Source: Pseudarthrobacter siccitolerans (GTDB lineage Bacteria; Actinomycetota; Actinomycetes; Actinomycetales; Micrococcaceae). Taken from it: a stretch of 64,000 bases of DNA. The stretch covers positions 248,001 through 312,000 of the forward strand of contig NZ_CAQI01000046.1 of NCBI RefSeq assembly GCF_001046895.1, written 5' to 3'. The notes beneath the pieces are model-generated. The model saw nothing but the letters and a program-made list of their open reading frames with translations. It was not told where the DNA came from and did not search any database. Below are positions 37,508 through 46,993 of this stretch, piece after piece; position 1 is the first letter of the stretch, and every line of letters starts with the position of its first letter. Made by a program: the position numbers and the translations under genes.

Positions 37508-38668
37508 ATGACCGGAATCACCAGCACCAGGCTCTCCGACGGCCGGGAATTGATCTACTTCGACGACGCCCACGCCCCCAAGGCGCGGACGGCGGAAACC
37601 ACCGCGGACCACCGCGGCCTGCCGCCACGGGGTGAACCGGGAGAAGTCCGTTTCGATGCCCTGACTGGTGAATGGGTTGCCGTCGCCGCCCACCGCCAGA
37701 GCCGCACGCACCTTCCGCCGGCGGACCAGTGCCCCATCTGCCCCACTACGGCCAGCAACCCCTCAGAGATTCCCGCCGACGACTACGATGTGGTGGTGTT
37801 CGAGAACCGCTTCCCGTCCCTGGGCCCGGCCCTCGGTTCGGTCCCGGACCACGCTGCCTGGGGAACAACGGCGCCCGCCTATGGCCGGTGTGAGGTGGTG
37901 GCCTTCACTCCTGCCCACACCGGGTCCTTCAGCGGCCTGACCGAGGAGCGTTCCCGCACCGTCATCGAGGCCTGGGCCCAGCGCACCGAAGCCCTGAGTG
38001 CGCTTCCGGGGATCAAGCAGGTGTTTCCGTTCGAAAACCGCGGCGCGGACATTGGCGTGACACTGCACCACCCGCATGGCCAGATTTATGCCTATCCCTA
38101 CGTGACCCCGCGGGCCGGGGTCCTTGGCGCCGCGGCCCGGAAGTTCTACGACGCGGCCGGCGGCAAGGAAACGCTGACAGGATCGCTGCTGCGCTCCGAA
38201 CGCGAGGACGGCAGCCGCATGGTCCTGGAGGGTGAGAACTTCAGCGCCTATGTCCCGTTCGCTGCCCGCTGGCCACTGGAGATCCACCTGGTTCCCCACC
38301 GCCAGGTTCCGGACCTGGCGGCGCTGGGCGGGGAGGAGAAGGATGAGCTGGCGCACGTGTACCTGGACCTGCTCAAGCGCCTGGACGCCCTCTACCCCAC
38401 CCCCACGCCGTACATCTCGGCGTGGCACCAGGCGCCGATTGACGAGCTGCTGCGCCCGGCCAGTTACCTGCACCTCCAGCTGACGTCGCCGCGCCGGGCT
38501 GCCGACAAACTGAAGTTCCTCGCCGGATCGGAAGCCGCGATGGGCGCCTTCATCAATGACACCACTCCGGAAAGCGTGGCCGAGCGGCTGCGCAACGTCA
38601 CCGTTCCGGCCTCCACCCCATCCCCCGCTGCCCTCCAGGCAGCCGTGCCTGAAGGAGCAACCGCGTGA
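37508..38668 (+). CDS. galT: Galactose-1-phosphate uridylyltransferase
   Basis: A 386-residue HIT-superfamily enzyme of the Leloir pathway. The active-site HPHGQIYAYP carries the nucleophile His; zinc-site residues include CPICP near residue 77; VPFAARWPLEIHLVPHR is the second half-domain block. A TTG at 37475 is in frame upstream but the ribosome site marks ATG 37508. It overlaps galK by 4 bases. Confidence 0.96.
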   Translation: MTGITSTRLSDGRELIYFDDAHAPKARTAETTADHRGLPPRGEPGEVRFDALTGEWVAVAAHRQSRTHLPPADQCPICPTTASNPSEIPADDYDVVVFENRFPSLGPALGSVPDHAAWGTTAPAYGRCEVVAFTPAHTGSFSGLTEERSRTVIEAWAQRTEALSALPGIKQVFPFENRGADIGVTLHHPHGQIYAYPYVTPRAGVLGAAARKFYDAAGGKETLTGSLLRSEREDGSRMVLEGENFSAYVPFAARWPLEIHLVPHRQVPDLAALGGEEKDELAHVYLDLLKRLDALYPTPTPYISAWHQAPIDELLRPASYLHLQLTSPRRAADKLKFLAGSEAAMGAFINDTTPESVAERLRNVTVPASTPSPAALQAAVPEGATA

Positions 38669-39852
38669 GCGCCGTTCGTGATTCTCTCACCACGCCCGGA
38701 CCGGCCAGCAGCGAAGATCTGGCTGCCCGGTTCACCCGGGAGTTTGACGGCGTTCCCGCCGGCATCTGGCAGGCGCCGGGGCGGGTCAACCTGATCGGTG
38801 AGCACACCGACTACAACGAGGGTTTTGTGCTGCCCTTCGCCATTGACCGGACTGCCCGGGTGGCCGTCGCTGTGCGTTCCGATTCCACGGTGCGGCTCTT
38901 GTCCACGTACGGGGACCAGGGCATGGTGACCACATCCCTGGATTCCCTGCAGCCCGGCTTGGCCAAGGGATGGACCAAGTACCCGTTGGGAGTCATGTGG
39001 GCACTGCGCCAACGGGGCATCGACGTTCCCGGCATTGACCTGCTGCTGGACTCCAATGTTCCGCTTGGGGCAGGCCTGTCCTCCTCCCATGCCATCGAGT
39101 GCGCAGTCGTCTCGGCGCTGAACGAACTGACCGGTGCCGGCCTGAAGGCAGAGGAAATGGTGCTGGCCACGCAGCAGGCCGAGAACGACTTTGTGGGCGC
39201 GCCCACCGGAATCATGGACCAGTCAGCATCGCTGCGCGGATCAAAAGGCCATGCCGTGTTCCTGGACTGCCGCAACCAGGAAGTCAGCCTGGTTCCCTTC
39301 GAAACGGAACCGGCGGACCTGGTGATGCTGGTGATTGACACCAAGGTCTCGCATTCGCATGCCGACGGCGGTTACGCGTCCCGGCGCGCGTCTTGTGAAC
39401 TGGGGGCTGAGGTCCTCGGAGTCAAAGCGCTGCGCGATGTCCAGGTAGCCGACCTTGAGGAGGCCTCGGGCCTCCTGGACGAGGTGACGTTCCGCCGGGT
39501 GCGGCACGTGGTCACCGAGAACGACAGGGTCCTGCAGACCGTGGAGCTCCTGGCAGCACGGGGGCCGGCATCCATTGGCGCCCTGCTTGATGCAAGCCAC
39601 GTCTCGATGCGCGACGACTTCGAAATCTCCTGCCCGGAACTGGACCTGGCGGTGGAGGCTTCCCGCGCCAGCGGCGCCATCGGCGCCCGGATGACCGGTG
39701 GCGGTTTCGGCGGCGCCGCCATCGCCCTCACACCGGCCCGCTCAGAGCAGAAGGTGCGTGACGCCGTCGTCAAGGCCTTTGCCGACGCCGGCTTCACGGC
39801 GCCGGAGATCTTCACGGTGACCCCGGCGGCCGGCGCCCTGCGCATCGCCTAA
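38665..39852 (+). CDS. galK: Galactokinase
   Basis: A 395-residue GHMP kinase phosphorylating galactose at C1. Signatures: GRVNLIGEHTDYNEGFVLP, the ATP loop VPLGAGLSSSHAIECA, and MTGGGFGGAAIAL. The start is GTG 38665 inside the galT stop. No galE or gal transporter is in view, so UDP-glucose epimerase must be encoded elsewhere. Confidence 0.97.
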   Translation: MSAVRDSLTTPGPASSEDLAARFTREFDGVPAGIWQAPGRVNLIGEHTDYNEGFVLPFAIDRTARVAVAVRSDSTVRLLSTYGDQGMVTTSLDSLQPGLAKGWTKYPLGVMWALRQRGIDVPGIDLLLDSNVPLGAGLSSSHAIECAVVSALNELTGAGLKAEEMVLATQQAENDFVGAPTGIMDQSASLRGSKGHAVFLDCRNQEVSLVPFETEPADLVMLVIDTKVSHSHADGGYASRRASCELGAEVLGVKALRDVQVADLEEASGLLDEVTFRRVRHVVTENDRVLQTVELLAARGPASIGALLDASHVSMRDDFEISCPELDLAVEASRASGAIGARMTGGGFGGAAIALTPARSEQKVRDAVVKAFADAGFTAPEIFTVTPAAGALRIA

Positions 39853-39860
39853 GTTCGCGT

Positions 39861-39906
39861 TAACCAGCTGAGGGCCCCACCTGGTGGTGGGGCCCTCAGC
39901 TGGTTA
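39861..39906. terminator. Bidirectional terminator between galK and BI-1 gene
   Basis: Perfect 21-bp arms (TAACCAGCTGAGGGCCCC...) with a TGGT loop, between converging stops. Confidence 0.9.
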
Positions 39907-39952
39907 TTGGCCTACGTTAGAAAAGGACGACGGCGGGTGCGTCACCCGGCAG

Positions 39953-40891
39953 CTAGTCGTCCCCGCGGAGGATGGCCAGCAGGCGGATGATTTCCACGTA
40001 CAGCCATACGAGGGTGACGGTCAGGCCGAACGCAGCGGTCCAGGAGAAGCGCTGCGGAGCGCCGCTGCGGACGCCCTCTTCGATGCTGGTGAAGTCCATG
40101 ATCAGCGAGAACGCAGCCAGGCCGATGGCCAGCAGGCCGATGAACACACCCAACGGGATGCCGAAGATTTCAACCTGGGTGCGCAGGCCGAACGGCTCCT
40201 GCACGGCGCCGGTCATCATCATGACCATGTTGACCAGGGCAAACACTGCGTAGCCAATGAGGGCGATCATAAAGAAGCGCATGGCCTTGGGCGTTGCCCG
40301 GACCTTGCCGCTCTTGAACAGCACCAGCGTCACGGCGAACACGGACAGGGTTCCGATCACGGCCTGCAGGCCGACGCCGGGGAACTGCGCGTCCAGGATC
40401 CGGGTCAGGCCGCCAAGGAACAGGCCTTCCAGTCCGGCGTAAGCGAGGATGAGTGCCGGCGAGGGCTGCTTCTTGAAGGTGTTGACCAGGGCCAGCACAA
40501 AACCGCCCAGGGCGCCAACAATCATCAGCAGTGACGCGAGGCCCATGCTGACGAACATGGTGACGGCTGCGCCGGCCACCACAACGCCAAGGCATGCTGC
40601 CGTTTTGACGATGACGTCGTCGAACGTCATCCGGCCGGTGTCAGCCGGGCCTGCTGCAGGCTGGTTGTACATCTGCCGCAGCTGCTCGTCGGTCATGGGC
40701 TGCTGTCCGTAGCCCTGCTGGCCATAGGGGGCCTGGCCATACGGCTGCTGCCCGTAGCCCTGCTGGCCGAAAGGCTGGCCATACTGCTGGCCGTAAGGAG
40801 CCTGGCCGTAAGGAGCCTGCGGGACAGGCGGTGCCTGGGTGGCTCCACGGAAGCTCTTTCCGTTGAAGATCGGGTTGCCGCCAAGTGCCAT
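39953..40891 (-). CDS. Bax inhibitor-1/YccA family membrane protein
   Basis: A 312-residue protein with a cytoplasmic N-terminal low-complexity region of about 65 residues made of PYGQ/GYGQQ-type repeats, then seven hydrophobic segments from about residue 93 ([16 protein letters not shown]). The C-terminal half has [21 protein letters not shown] and two acidic residues at the end. Family members act as pH-sensitive calcium leak channels in characterised cases. GGAGG lies 9-10 bases before ATG 40891. Confidence 0.92.
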   Translation of the reverse strand: MALGGNPIFNGKSFRGATQAPPVPQAPYGQAPYGQQYGQPFGQQGYGQQPYGQAPYGQQGYGQQPMTDEQLRQMYNQPAAGPADTGRMTFDDVIVKTAACLGVVVAGAAVTMFVSMGLASLLMIVGALGGFVLALVNTFKKQPSPALILAYAGLEGLFLGGLTRILDAQFPGVGLQAVIGTLSVFAVTLVLFKSGKVRATPKAMRFFMIALIGYAVFALVNMVMMMTGAVQEPFGLRTQVEIFGIPLGVFIGLLAIGLAAFSLIMDFTSIEEGVRSGAPQRFSWTAAFGLTVTLVWLYVEIIRLLAILRGDD

Positions 40892-41319
40892 TGCGGGTTT
40901 CCTCCATGTGGTGGGTGGGTATGAACCTTAAAGTTCACGCTACCAATTTCCACGCGGATGCGCCGCTAAAAGTTCCCGGCCTGACGGCGGTGCAACCCAA
41001 CCGTGACGTACGGCCCGTGCCCGGGGGGCAGGTCGGTCCGGAAGTACCCCTCGAGGAAGCACCTTTATTCAACAAAGGTTTTCCTGGCGCCGCCGCCTTC
41101 CTTGGGGCCCGGGCGCCGGCAGTTGTTATCCGATCGCTACCAACAAGGCCGGAACCACAGCAATTGCGCCTTCTTTTGCGCTGTAGCATAAGCCAAGCAG
41201 GGTGACGGAACTCACAACCGTGATGGGTGCCGGGCCAGTGGGTGCCATCCCCGTCCTGCGACCGTTCGCAGCGGCTGCAGAGGCGCAGCCGAGACCGCCC
41301 CCAAGTGGAGGTTTTCAAT
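40892..41319. promoter_or_regulatory. Divergent control region of BI-1 gene and livHMGF
   Basis: 428 bases with no supported gene. Visible: a TGAAC-N6-GTTCA dyad (40922-40937) near the BI-1 start; a nested dyad AGGAA/CCTTT/AAAGG/TTCCT (41054-41085); a possible -10 TAGCAT (41184-41189); and a CRP-like site (41201-41216). The last 100 bases lead to a strong ribosome site GGAGG (41307-41311) serving a TTG start. Confidence 0.55.
41201..41216. promoter_or_regulatory. CRP/GlxR-like site upstream of livH
   Basis: GGTGACGGAACTCACA matches TGTGA-N6-TCACA except at the first base. Its right edge is 103 bases from the livH start. A similar site precedes livK. Confidence 0.5.
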
Positions 41320-42660
41320 TTGAGAAGTACACCCCAAGGCCAGCCGGCCGGAAGACACGGCCGATTGCTGAGACTGCTGGGAGCCATCAGTGCTTCCATC
41401 CTGGCGATCCTCCTCGTGGCCGCACCGGCATCCCAGGCCGCTTCCCCCGCACCGACACCATCCCCGTCGAACCAGACCTTCCAGAACAACATCAGCGGAT
41501 TCCTCCGTGACGACACCCGCGCACCCCTGGCCGGCGTGACCATCACTGCCAAGAGCGGCGACTTCACCGGAACCACGAAGTCCACGGCGAACGGATCCTG
41601 GAACATCGGCGTGCCGCAGCAGGGCACTTATACCGTGGAGCTGGACGAATCCACCCTGCCGGAGGGCATCACCCTGGCTGAAGGCCAGGAGAACCCGCGG
41701 GAGGTGACGTTCAGCCAGACCTCCAACCTGTCGGTCATCTTCGCCTTCGGCAAAGGCATCGTGGTGCAGCAGCAGGACTTCGGGCAGAACCTTCTCAACC
41801 GGCTCGTGGCCGGACTCAGTTTCGGCCTCCTGCTGGCACTTGCCTCCGTGGGCCTTTCACTGATTTTCGGCACCACCGGCCTGACCAACTTCGCCCACGG
41901 CGAGATGGTGACGCTCGGCGCGGTGCTGGTGTTTGCGTTCAACGCCATCGGCCTTCCGTTCTGGCTCACGATCATCCTGTCCCTGCTGGGCGGCGGCCTG
42001 TTCGGGTACGCCCAGGACCGGGGCCTGTGGCGGCCGCTGCGGCGCCGGGGCACCGGACTGGTGCCCATGATGATCGTCAGCATCGGCCTGGCACTGGCGG
42101 TACGCTACGTGATCCAGTTCTACTTTGGCGGCGCCACGCAGCAGCTGCCGTTTGCGCAGAGCCCCGAAATCCAGCTGGGGCCGGTATCCATCTCGCCGAA
42201 CAACCTCTGGTCCCTGGGCATCAGCGCGGTAGTTATTGCCCTGATCGGCATCGTGCTGCTCAAGACCCGGCTGGGCAAGGCAACGCGCGCAGTGGCGGAC
42301 AATCCCGCCCTCGCCGCCGCGTCCGGGATCGACGTTGACGGCGTCATCCGCCTCGTGTGGATCACCGGCGGCATGCTGGCCGCCCTCGGCGGCATCCTGT
42401 GGGCCTACTACCGCCCCGGCGTCACCTTCGACATGGGTTCGGCCATCCTCCTGCTCATCTTCGCCGGCGTCACGCTGGGCGGTCTGGGAACTGTCTTCGG
42501 CGCCCTGATCGGGTCAGTGATCGTCGGCATCTTTGTGGAGCTCACCACCGTGTTCGGCCTCGCCGCCGACCTCAAATACGTGGGCGCCCTCTTCATCATG
42601 ATCGTTGTCCTTTTGTTCCGGCCACAGGGAATCCTGGGCCGGCGCGAGCGCGTGGGTTAG
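41320..42660 (+). CDS. livH: Branched-chain amino acid ABC permease LivH with N-terminal extracellular Ig-like domain
   Basis: A 446-residue protein. Residues 16-41 look like a signal peptide (LLGAISASILAILLVAAPASQA). Residues 53-140 form a carboxypeptidase-regulatory/CNA-B-like beta domain (NNISGFLRDDTRAPLAGVTI, GSWNIGVPQQGTYTVELDES). The LivH permease fills 155-446 (GLSLIFGTTGLTNFAHGEMV, WAYYRPGVTFDMGSAILLLI). Classic LivH is about 300 residues and lacks the domain. I chose TTG 41320 because GGAGG sits exactly 8 bases upstream; an ATG-less frame continues to 41227. First gene of livHMGF, importing leucine/isoleucine/valine or similar substrates. Confidence 0.9.
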   Translation: MRSTPQGQPAGRHGRLLRLLGAISASILAILLVAAPASQAASPAPTPSPSNQTFQNNISGFLRDDTRAPLAGVTITAKSGDFTGTTKSTANGSWNIGVPQQGTYTVELDESTLPEGITLAEGQENPREVTFSQTSNLSVIFAFGKGIVVQQQDFGQNLLNRLVAGLSFGLLLALASVGLSLIFGTTGLTNFAHGEMVTLGAVLVFAFNAIGLPFWLTIILSLLGGGLFGYAQDRGLWRPLRRRGTGLVPMMIVSIGLALAVRYVIQFYFGGATQQLPFAQSPEIQLGPVSISPNNLWSLGISAVVIALIGIVLLKTRLGKATRAVADNPALAAASGIDVDGVIRLVWITGGMLAALGGILWAYYRPGVTFDMGSAILLLIFAGVTLGGLGTVFGALIGSVIVGIFVELTTVFGLAADLKYVGALFIMIVVLLFRPQGILGRRERVG

Positions 42661-42669
42661 GAGACAGCC

Positions 42670-43638
42670 ATGGACTTTGGATTTATTCTTGCCAGCGCTG
42701 CCGGTGAAATTTTCAGCCCGACGACGGCGGCCTATGCCCTGGCTGCCCTCGGCCTCGCCGTACATTTCGGCTACTCCGGTCTGCTGAACTTCGGGCAGGC
42801 CGGTTTTATGGCGGTGGGAGCCTACGGTTTCGCCATCTCCACGCTCACCTTCGGCGTCCCGTTTTTCGTCGGGCTGCTGATCGCCATCATTGCCTCCTCG
42901 ATTTTTGCGCTGCTGCTGGGTATCCCCACGCTGCGGCTGCGCGCCGACTACCTGGCCATCGTGACCATCGCGGCAGCCGAAATCGTCCGGTACATCGTGA
43001 CCACCAACCAGCTCACCTCGGTGACGGGTTCGGCAAACGGCCTTGCAGCGTTCGAAGGCGGGTTCTACGCCATGAACCCGTTCCCCGAAGGCTCGTACTT
43101 CGGGATGAACAACCGTGACTTCTTCATCCGCGTGGTTGGCTGGGCCCTGGTGGCCATCTGCTGCACACTGGTGTGGCTGCTGATGCGGAGCCCCTGGGGA
43201 CGCGTGCTCAAGGGCATCCGCGAAGATGAGAACGCCGTCCGCTCCCTCGGGAAAAACGTCTACGCCTACAAAATGCAGGCCCTCATCATCGGCGGCGTCC
43301 TCGGCGCACTGGCCGGCATGGTGTTCACCCTTCCCCGCGGAGCTGTGCAGCCGGCAAACTACGGCACGGAACTGACGTTCTTCCTTTACACCTGCCTCCT
43401 GCTCGGCGGCCTGGGCACGGTCCTCGGTCCGGTGATCGGCGCCATGATCTTCTGGGTGGTCCTGTCGCTGACCCAGGGCATCCTGTACGGCCTTATCGAG
43501 TCGGGGGCCGTCACGTGGCTCAACACGGTCCAGGCCGGGCAGCTGCGCTACATCCTGGTGGGCGTCGCCCTGATGCTGCTGATGATCTTCAGGCCCCAGG
43601 GCGTCTTCGGAAACAAAAAGGAGCTGGCGTTCGCATGA
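42670..43638 (+). CDS. livM: Branched-chain amino acid ABC permease LivM
   Basis: A 322-residue inner-membrane permease, partner of LivH. LNFGQAGFMAVGAYGFAIST is the conserved early motif, LRADYLAIVTIAAAEIVRYI the central one, and SLGKNVYAYKMQALIIGGVL the coupling region for the ATPases. It starts 9 bases after livH and overlaps livG by 4 bases. Confidence 0.95.
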   Translation: MDFGFILASAAGEIFSPTTAAYALAALGLAVHFGYSGLLNFGQAGFMAVGAYGFAISTLTFGVPFFVGLLIAIIASSIFALLLGIPTLRLRADYLAIVTIAAAEIVRYIVTTNQLTSVTGSANGLAAFEGGFYAMNPFPEGSYFGMNNRDFFIRVVGWALVAICCTLVWLLMRSPWGRVLKGIREDENAVRSLGKNVYAYKMQALIIGGVLGALAGMVFTLPRGAVQPANYGTELTFFLYTCLLLGGLGTVLGPVIGAMIFWVVLSLTQGILYGLIESGAVTWLNTVQAGQLRYILVGVALMLLMIFRPQGVFGNKKELAFA

Positions 43639-44732
43639 GCATGCACAGCACGGAACCAACCAATCCCGGCTCCGCGGAGCCGGACTACATGACCGATGCC
43701 CGGCCCATCGCAGCGGGTGACATCGGACCAGGCTGCAAGAAGCGTGATCCCATCGTGGTGGCGGAGAACGTGACCCGAAGCTTCGGCGGCATCAACGCGG
43801 TGGACGTCGAATACCTCGAAATCCCCCGCCATAAGATCACTGCCCTGATTGGTCCCAACGGAGCAGGCAAGACCACACTATTCAACCTCCTCACCGGCTT
43901 TGATACGCCCAACAGCGGCAAATGGCAGTTTGAAGGCAAGAGCATTGCCGGGGTCTCCCCCTACAAGGTGGCCCGGATGGGAATGGTGCGCACCTTCCAG
44001 CTCACCAAGGTCATGGGCAAACTGACCGTTATGGAAAACATGCGGCTCGGCGCGTCAAACCAGCCCGGGGAAAGCCTGGCCAAGGCCTTGTTCAAGGGCA
44101 TCTGGGGCGGCCGGGAGAAACAAATCACCGCCGAGGCGGACGTCCTCCTCGAGAAGTTCAAGCTGGACACCAAAAAGGACGATTACGCGGCGTCCCTTTC
44201 GGGCGGCCAGCGCAAGCTCCTGGAAATGGCGCGCTCCCTGATGGTGCGGCCCAAACTGGTGATGCTGGATGAGCCCATGGCCGGCGTCAACCCCGCCTTG
44301 ACGCAGTCCCTGCTGGACCACATCAAGAACCTCAAGGCGGAAGGCATGACGGTGCTGTTCGTCGAACACGACATGCACATGGTCCGCCACATCGCCGACT
44401 GGGTGGTGGTGATGGCTGAGGGCAAGGTGGTGGCCGAGGGCCCGCCGGCCGAGGTGATGAAAAACCCCGCGGTCATTGATGCCTACCTCGGCGCCCACCA
44501 TGACGTGGACCTTGGCGACTCCGAGGGCATCAAGGAACTGGCAGCCGAGCTGGTCAGTGACGAAGAGTCGGTGGTGGGAACCGAAAACGCGGGCATCATT
44601 TCACTTGACGTGGTAGCCGAAGAAACCGGAACACCCAGGGACACGGAGCGGCCTGCAGGCGGCGGCATTTCCGGCCGCCATGGCAGCACGGACATCAGTG
44701 GTGAAGAGCGCCGAGAGAAGGACACCCCATGA
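43635..44732 (+). CDS. livG: Branched-chain amino acid ABC ATP-binding protein LivG
   Basis: A 365-residue ATPase. Walker A is GPNGAGKTT, the signature SLSGGQRKL, Walker B LVMLDEPMAGVNP, and the H-loop LFVEHDMHMV. It is about 100 residues longer than usual LivG: 40 extra at the N-terminus and an acidic tail of about 70 after DAYLGAH. The start ATG 43635 overlaps the livM stop, so the longer upstream frame is not used. Confidence 0.95.
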   Translation: MSMHSTEPTNPGSAEPDYMTDARPIAAGDIGPGCKKRDPIVVAENVTRSFGGINAVDVEYLEIPRHKITALIGPNGAGKTTLFNLLTGFDTPNSGKWQFEGKSIAGVSPYKVARMGMVRTFQLTKVMGKLTVMENMRLGASNQPGESLAKALFKGIWGGREKQITAEADVLLEKFKLDTKKDDYAASLSGGQRKLLEMARSLMVRPKLVMLDEPMAGVNPALTQSLLDHIKNLKAEGMTVLFVEHDMHMVRHIADWVVVMAEGKVVAEGPPAEVMKNPAVIDAYLGAHHDVDLGDSEGIKELAAELVSDEESVVGTENAGIISLDVVAEETGTPRDTERPAGGGISGRHGSTDISGEERREKDTP

Positions 44733-45505
44733 GCAGCAGCACGAGCGCGGCGTCCGCCGCCCAGCCGGTCATCGACGGAGACTCGGTGGTGAAGGTCACC
44801 GACCTGGTGGCCGGCTACCTGCCGGGGGTCAACATCCTCAACGGCTGCAGCATTGAGGCCCGCAAAGGCGAACTCATCGGCATTATCGGCCCCAACGGTG
44901 CCGGCAAGTCGACCCTCCTGAAGGCCATGTTCGGGCTGGTGAAGGTCCATTCGGGCACTGTGGTGGTCCGCGGCCAGGACATCACCGGGCTGAAGGCCAA
45001 CAAGCTGGTGAGCCGCGGCGTGGGGTTTGTTCCGCAGACCAACAATGTTTTTGCCACCCTGACCATCGAGGAAAACCTCCAGATGGGCATGTTCCAGCGG
45101 CCCAAGGACTTCGCTGAGCGCTTCGACTTCGTGACCGGCCTGTTCCCCGAACTCGGCAAGCGCCGCGCGCAGCGGGCCGGCTCGCTGTCCGGCGGAGAGC
45201 GCCAGATGGTGGCCATGGGCAGGGCCCTGATGATGGACCCGGCGGTACTGCTGCTGGACGAGCCATCCGCCGGCCTGTCCCCGGTCAAGCAGGATGAGAC
45301 CTTCCTGCGCGTCCATGAGATCAACCGGGCCGGCGTGTCCGTGATCATGGTGGAACAGAACGCCCGCCGCTGCCTGCAGATCTGCGACCGCGGCTACGTC
45401 CTGGACCAGGGCAGGGATGCGTACACCGGCACGGGCCGGGAGCTGATGAAGGATCCGAAGGTGATTCAGCTCTACCTCGGCACCCTGGCCGACACCGTCG
45501 AATAG
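44729..45505 (+). CDS. livF: Branched-chain amino acid ABC ATP-binding protein LivF
   Basis: A 258-residue ATPase, partner of LivG. Walker A IGPNGAGKSTLLKA, signature SLSGGERQMVAMG, Walker B VLLLDEPSAGLSP, H-loop VEQNARR. VPQTNNVFATLTIEENLQMG is typical of LivF. Overlaps livG by 4 bases and ends the operon. Confidence 0.96.
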   Translation: MSSSTSAASAAQPVIDGDSVVKVTDLVAGYLPGVNILNGCSIEARKGELIGIIGPNGAGKSTLLKAMFGLVKVHSGTVVVRGQDITGLKANKLVSRGVGFVPQTNNVFATLTIEENLQMGMFQRPKDFAERFDFVTGLFPELGKRRAQRAGSLSGGERQMVAMGRALMMDPAVLLLDEPSAGLSPVKQDETFLRVHEINRAGVSVIMVEQNARRCLQICDRGYVLDQGRDAYTGTGRELMKDPKVIQLYLGTLADTVE

Positions 45506-45534
45506 GCCTGGCGCCAGAATCACAAGAAGGAAAC

Positions 45535-45576
45535 ACAAAGGGAGCCTCCGTCCAGCTGGACGGAGGCTCCCTTTGT
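45535..45576. terminator. 42-base perfect palindromic terminator between livF and livK
   Basis: The whole element is self-complementary about AGCT (arms begin ACAAAGGGAGCCTCC), with A-rich and T-rich flanks on the two sides. It can stop transcription from both directions. Confidence 0.9.
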
Positions 45577-45595
45577 TCTGGTTCAGGAAGGGCTG

Positions 45596-46948
45596 TTAGA
45601 GCTTGCCGAACTCTTCCTTGATTGCCTTGTACTTGTTGTCATCCTGGTACTCGTAGATCCCGATGTAGGCTTCGGTCGGGTCACCGGCGTCCGAGAAGGT
45701 CACCGGGCCTGACTGGCCGTCGTAGTCCACGTCCTTGCCCTCGCGGAGCAGCGTGACGCAGGCTGCGTAGGAGGTGCACTTCTCGCCGCCCTCAGAGACT
45801 TCCTTGAGCTTGGCTGCGATATCCACGCCCTTGGTGCTCTTTGCCGATTCCGCGGCCAGCGCGATCAGGTTGACGGCGTCGTAGGACTCACCGGCGTAGC
45901 TGTAGTCCTTCAGCGCCGGATCGATGGCCAGCAGCTTCTTCTTGAAGTCCTCCTGGGCGAAGGTGCCCGGGATGGTGCCGCGGGCACCCTTGAGGGTACC
46001 GGCCTGGAAGTCCTTGCTGTAATCGGAGGTGTTGCCGTCCACCAGGAACATCTGGGTGGGTTTGACACCCTTGCCGGTCATCAGCGGGACGATGCTCTTG
46101 GCCTGGTCGAAGGTGATCAGGGCGATGGCGTCGGGCTTGGCGGCAATGACCTTGTCCACCTGGCTGCTGAACTGGGTGTCGCCCTCGTTGAAGAGTTCCT
46201 CCGCAACCACCTGGCCGCCAGCTGATTCAAAGGCGGACTTGATGTTCTTGGCCAGCCCTGTGCCGTAGGCGTCGTTCAGGACAATCATGCCCACGGTCTG
46301 CGCACCGCAGGTGGCCATGTAGTTGCCCAGGACCTTGCCCTGGAGCACATCCGAGGGTGCGGTGCGCCAGTACAGGCCCTTGTCATCCCAGGTGGTGAAG
46401 TCCGGGGAGGTGTTGGCCGGCGAGAACTGGATGACGCCCGCACCGGTGATCTGGTTGATGACCGTCTTGGAAACGCCCGAGGATGCTGCACCGATGACGG
46501 CGCTGACGCCCTGGCCGAGCAGTGCGGACGTGGACTGGGTGGCGATATCGGTCTTGGTGTCACCGGAGTCGCGGTGGATAACTTCCACCGGCTTGCCCAG
46601 GACGCCGCCGGCCTTGTTGACTTCTTCAATGCCAAGGTTGACGCCGGCGATTTCGGGCGGGCCGAGGAAGGCAAGCGAACCGGTGGTGGGCAGCAGCGAG
46701 CCAATCCGCAGCGGTGTATCCGTGGTGCCGGTGGAAGGCGGAATGGAACCTGTCTCCGCAGTCTGCGATGCGGCCGCGCCCCCGCCGCCCTCAGGTGCCG
46801 GGCACGCGATACCTGCCGCAGCAGCGGTGGTGGACTCGGACGCCGTGGGTGTGGACGAACCGCCGCACGCCGTCGCCATAAAGGCGACGCCGATGCCAAG
46901 CACTGTCAGCTTGGCAGCGCGGGTTCCCGCTTGGGGGAATAAAGTCAT
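45596..46948 (-). CDS. livK: Branched-chain amino acid ABC substrate-binding lipoprotein LivK
   Basis: A 450-residue type I periplasmic-binding protein. The signal peptide ends in a lipobox (MATAC) with lipidated Cys28, then a Ser/Thr/Ala/Gly-rich linker of about 45 residues. The ligand fold follows: LRIGSLLPTTGSLAFLGPPE, VIGAASSGVS, VGMIVLNDAYGTGLAKNIK. GAGGAG precedes ATG 46948. It is on the opposite strand from livHMGF and convergent with it, so ligand binding and transport are made from separate promoters. Confidence 0.95.
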   Translation of the reverse strand: MTLFPQAGTRAAKLTVLGIGVAFMATACGGSSTPTASESTTAAAAGIACPAPEGGGGAAASQTAETGSIPPSTGTTDTPLRIGSLLPTTGSLAFLGPPEIAGVNLGIEEVNKAGGVLGKPVEVIHRDSGDTKTDIATQSTSALLGQGVSAVIGAASSGVSKTVINQITGAGVIQFSPANTSPDFTTWDDKGLYWRTAPSDVLQGKVLGNYMATCGAQTVGMIVLNDAYGTGLAKNIKSAFESAGGQVVAEELFNEGDTQFSSQVDKVIAAKPDAIALITFDQAKSIVPLMTGKGVKPTQMFLVDGNTSDYSKDFQAGTLKGARGTIPGTFAQEDFKKKLLAIDPALKDYSYAGESYDAVNLIALAAESAKSTKGVDIAAKLKEVSEGGEKCTSYAACVTLLREGKDVDYDGQSGPVTFSDAGDPTEAYIGIYEYQDDNKYKAIKEEFGKL

Positions 46949-46993
46949 TTACGAGCTCCTCGATCTAAAGGTGCGAACGGCCTTTGACACGAA

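Noticed and set aside
40700..40850. Tandem repeats resembling a CRISPR or satellite
   Set aside because: They encode the PYGQ/GYGQQ low-complexity N-terminus of the Bax-inhibitor-like protein; units are imperfect, without spacers.
40922..40937. LexA box upstream of the Bax-inhibitor-like gene
   Set aside because: TGAAC-N6-GTTCA has the wrong spacing and lacks the flanking C/G of the actinobacterial SOS box (TCGAAC-N4-GTTCGA). Kept only as an unassigned dyad.
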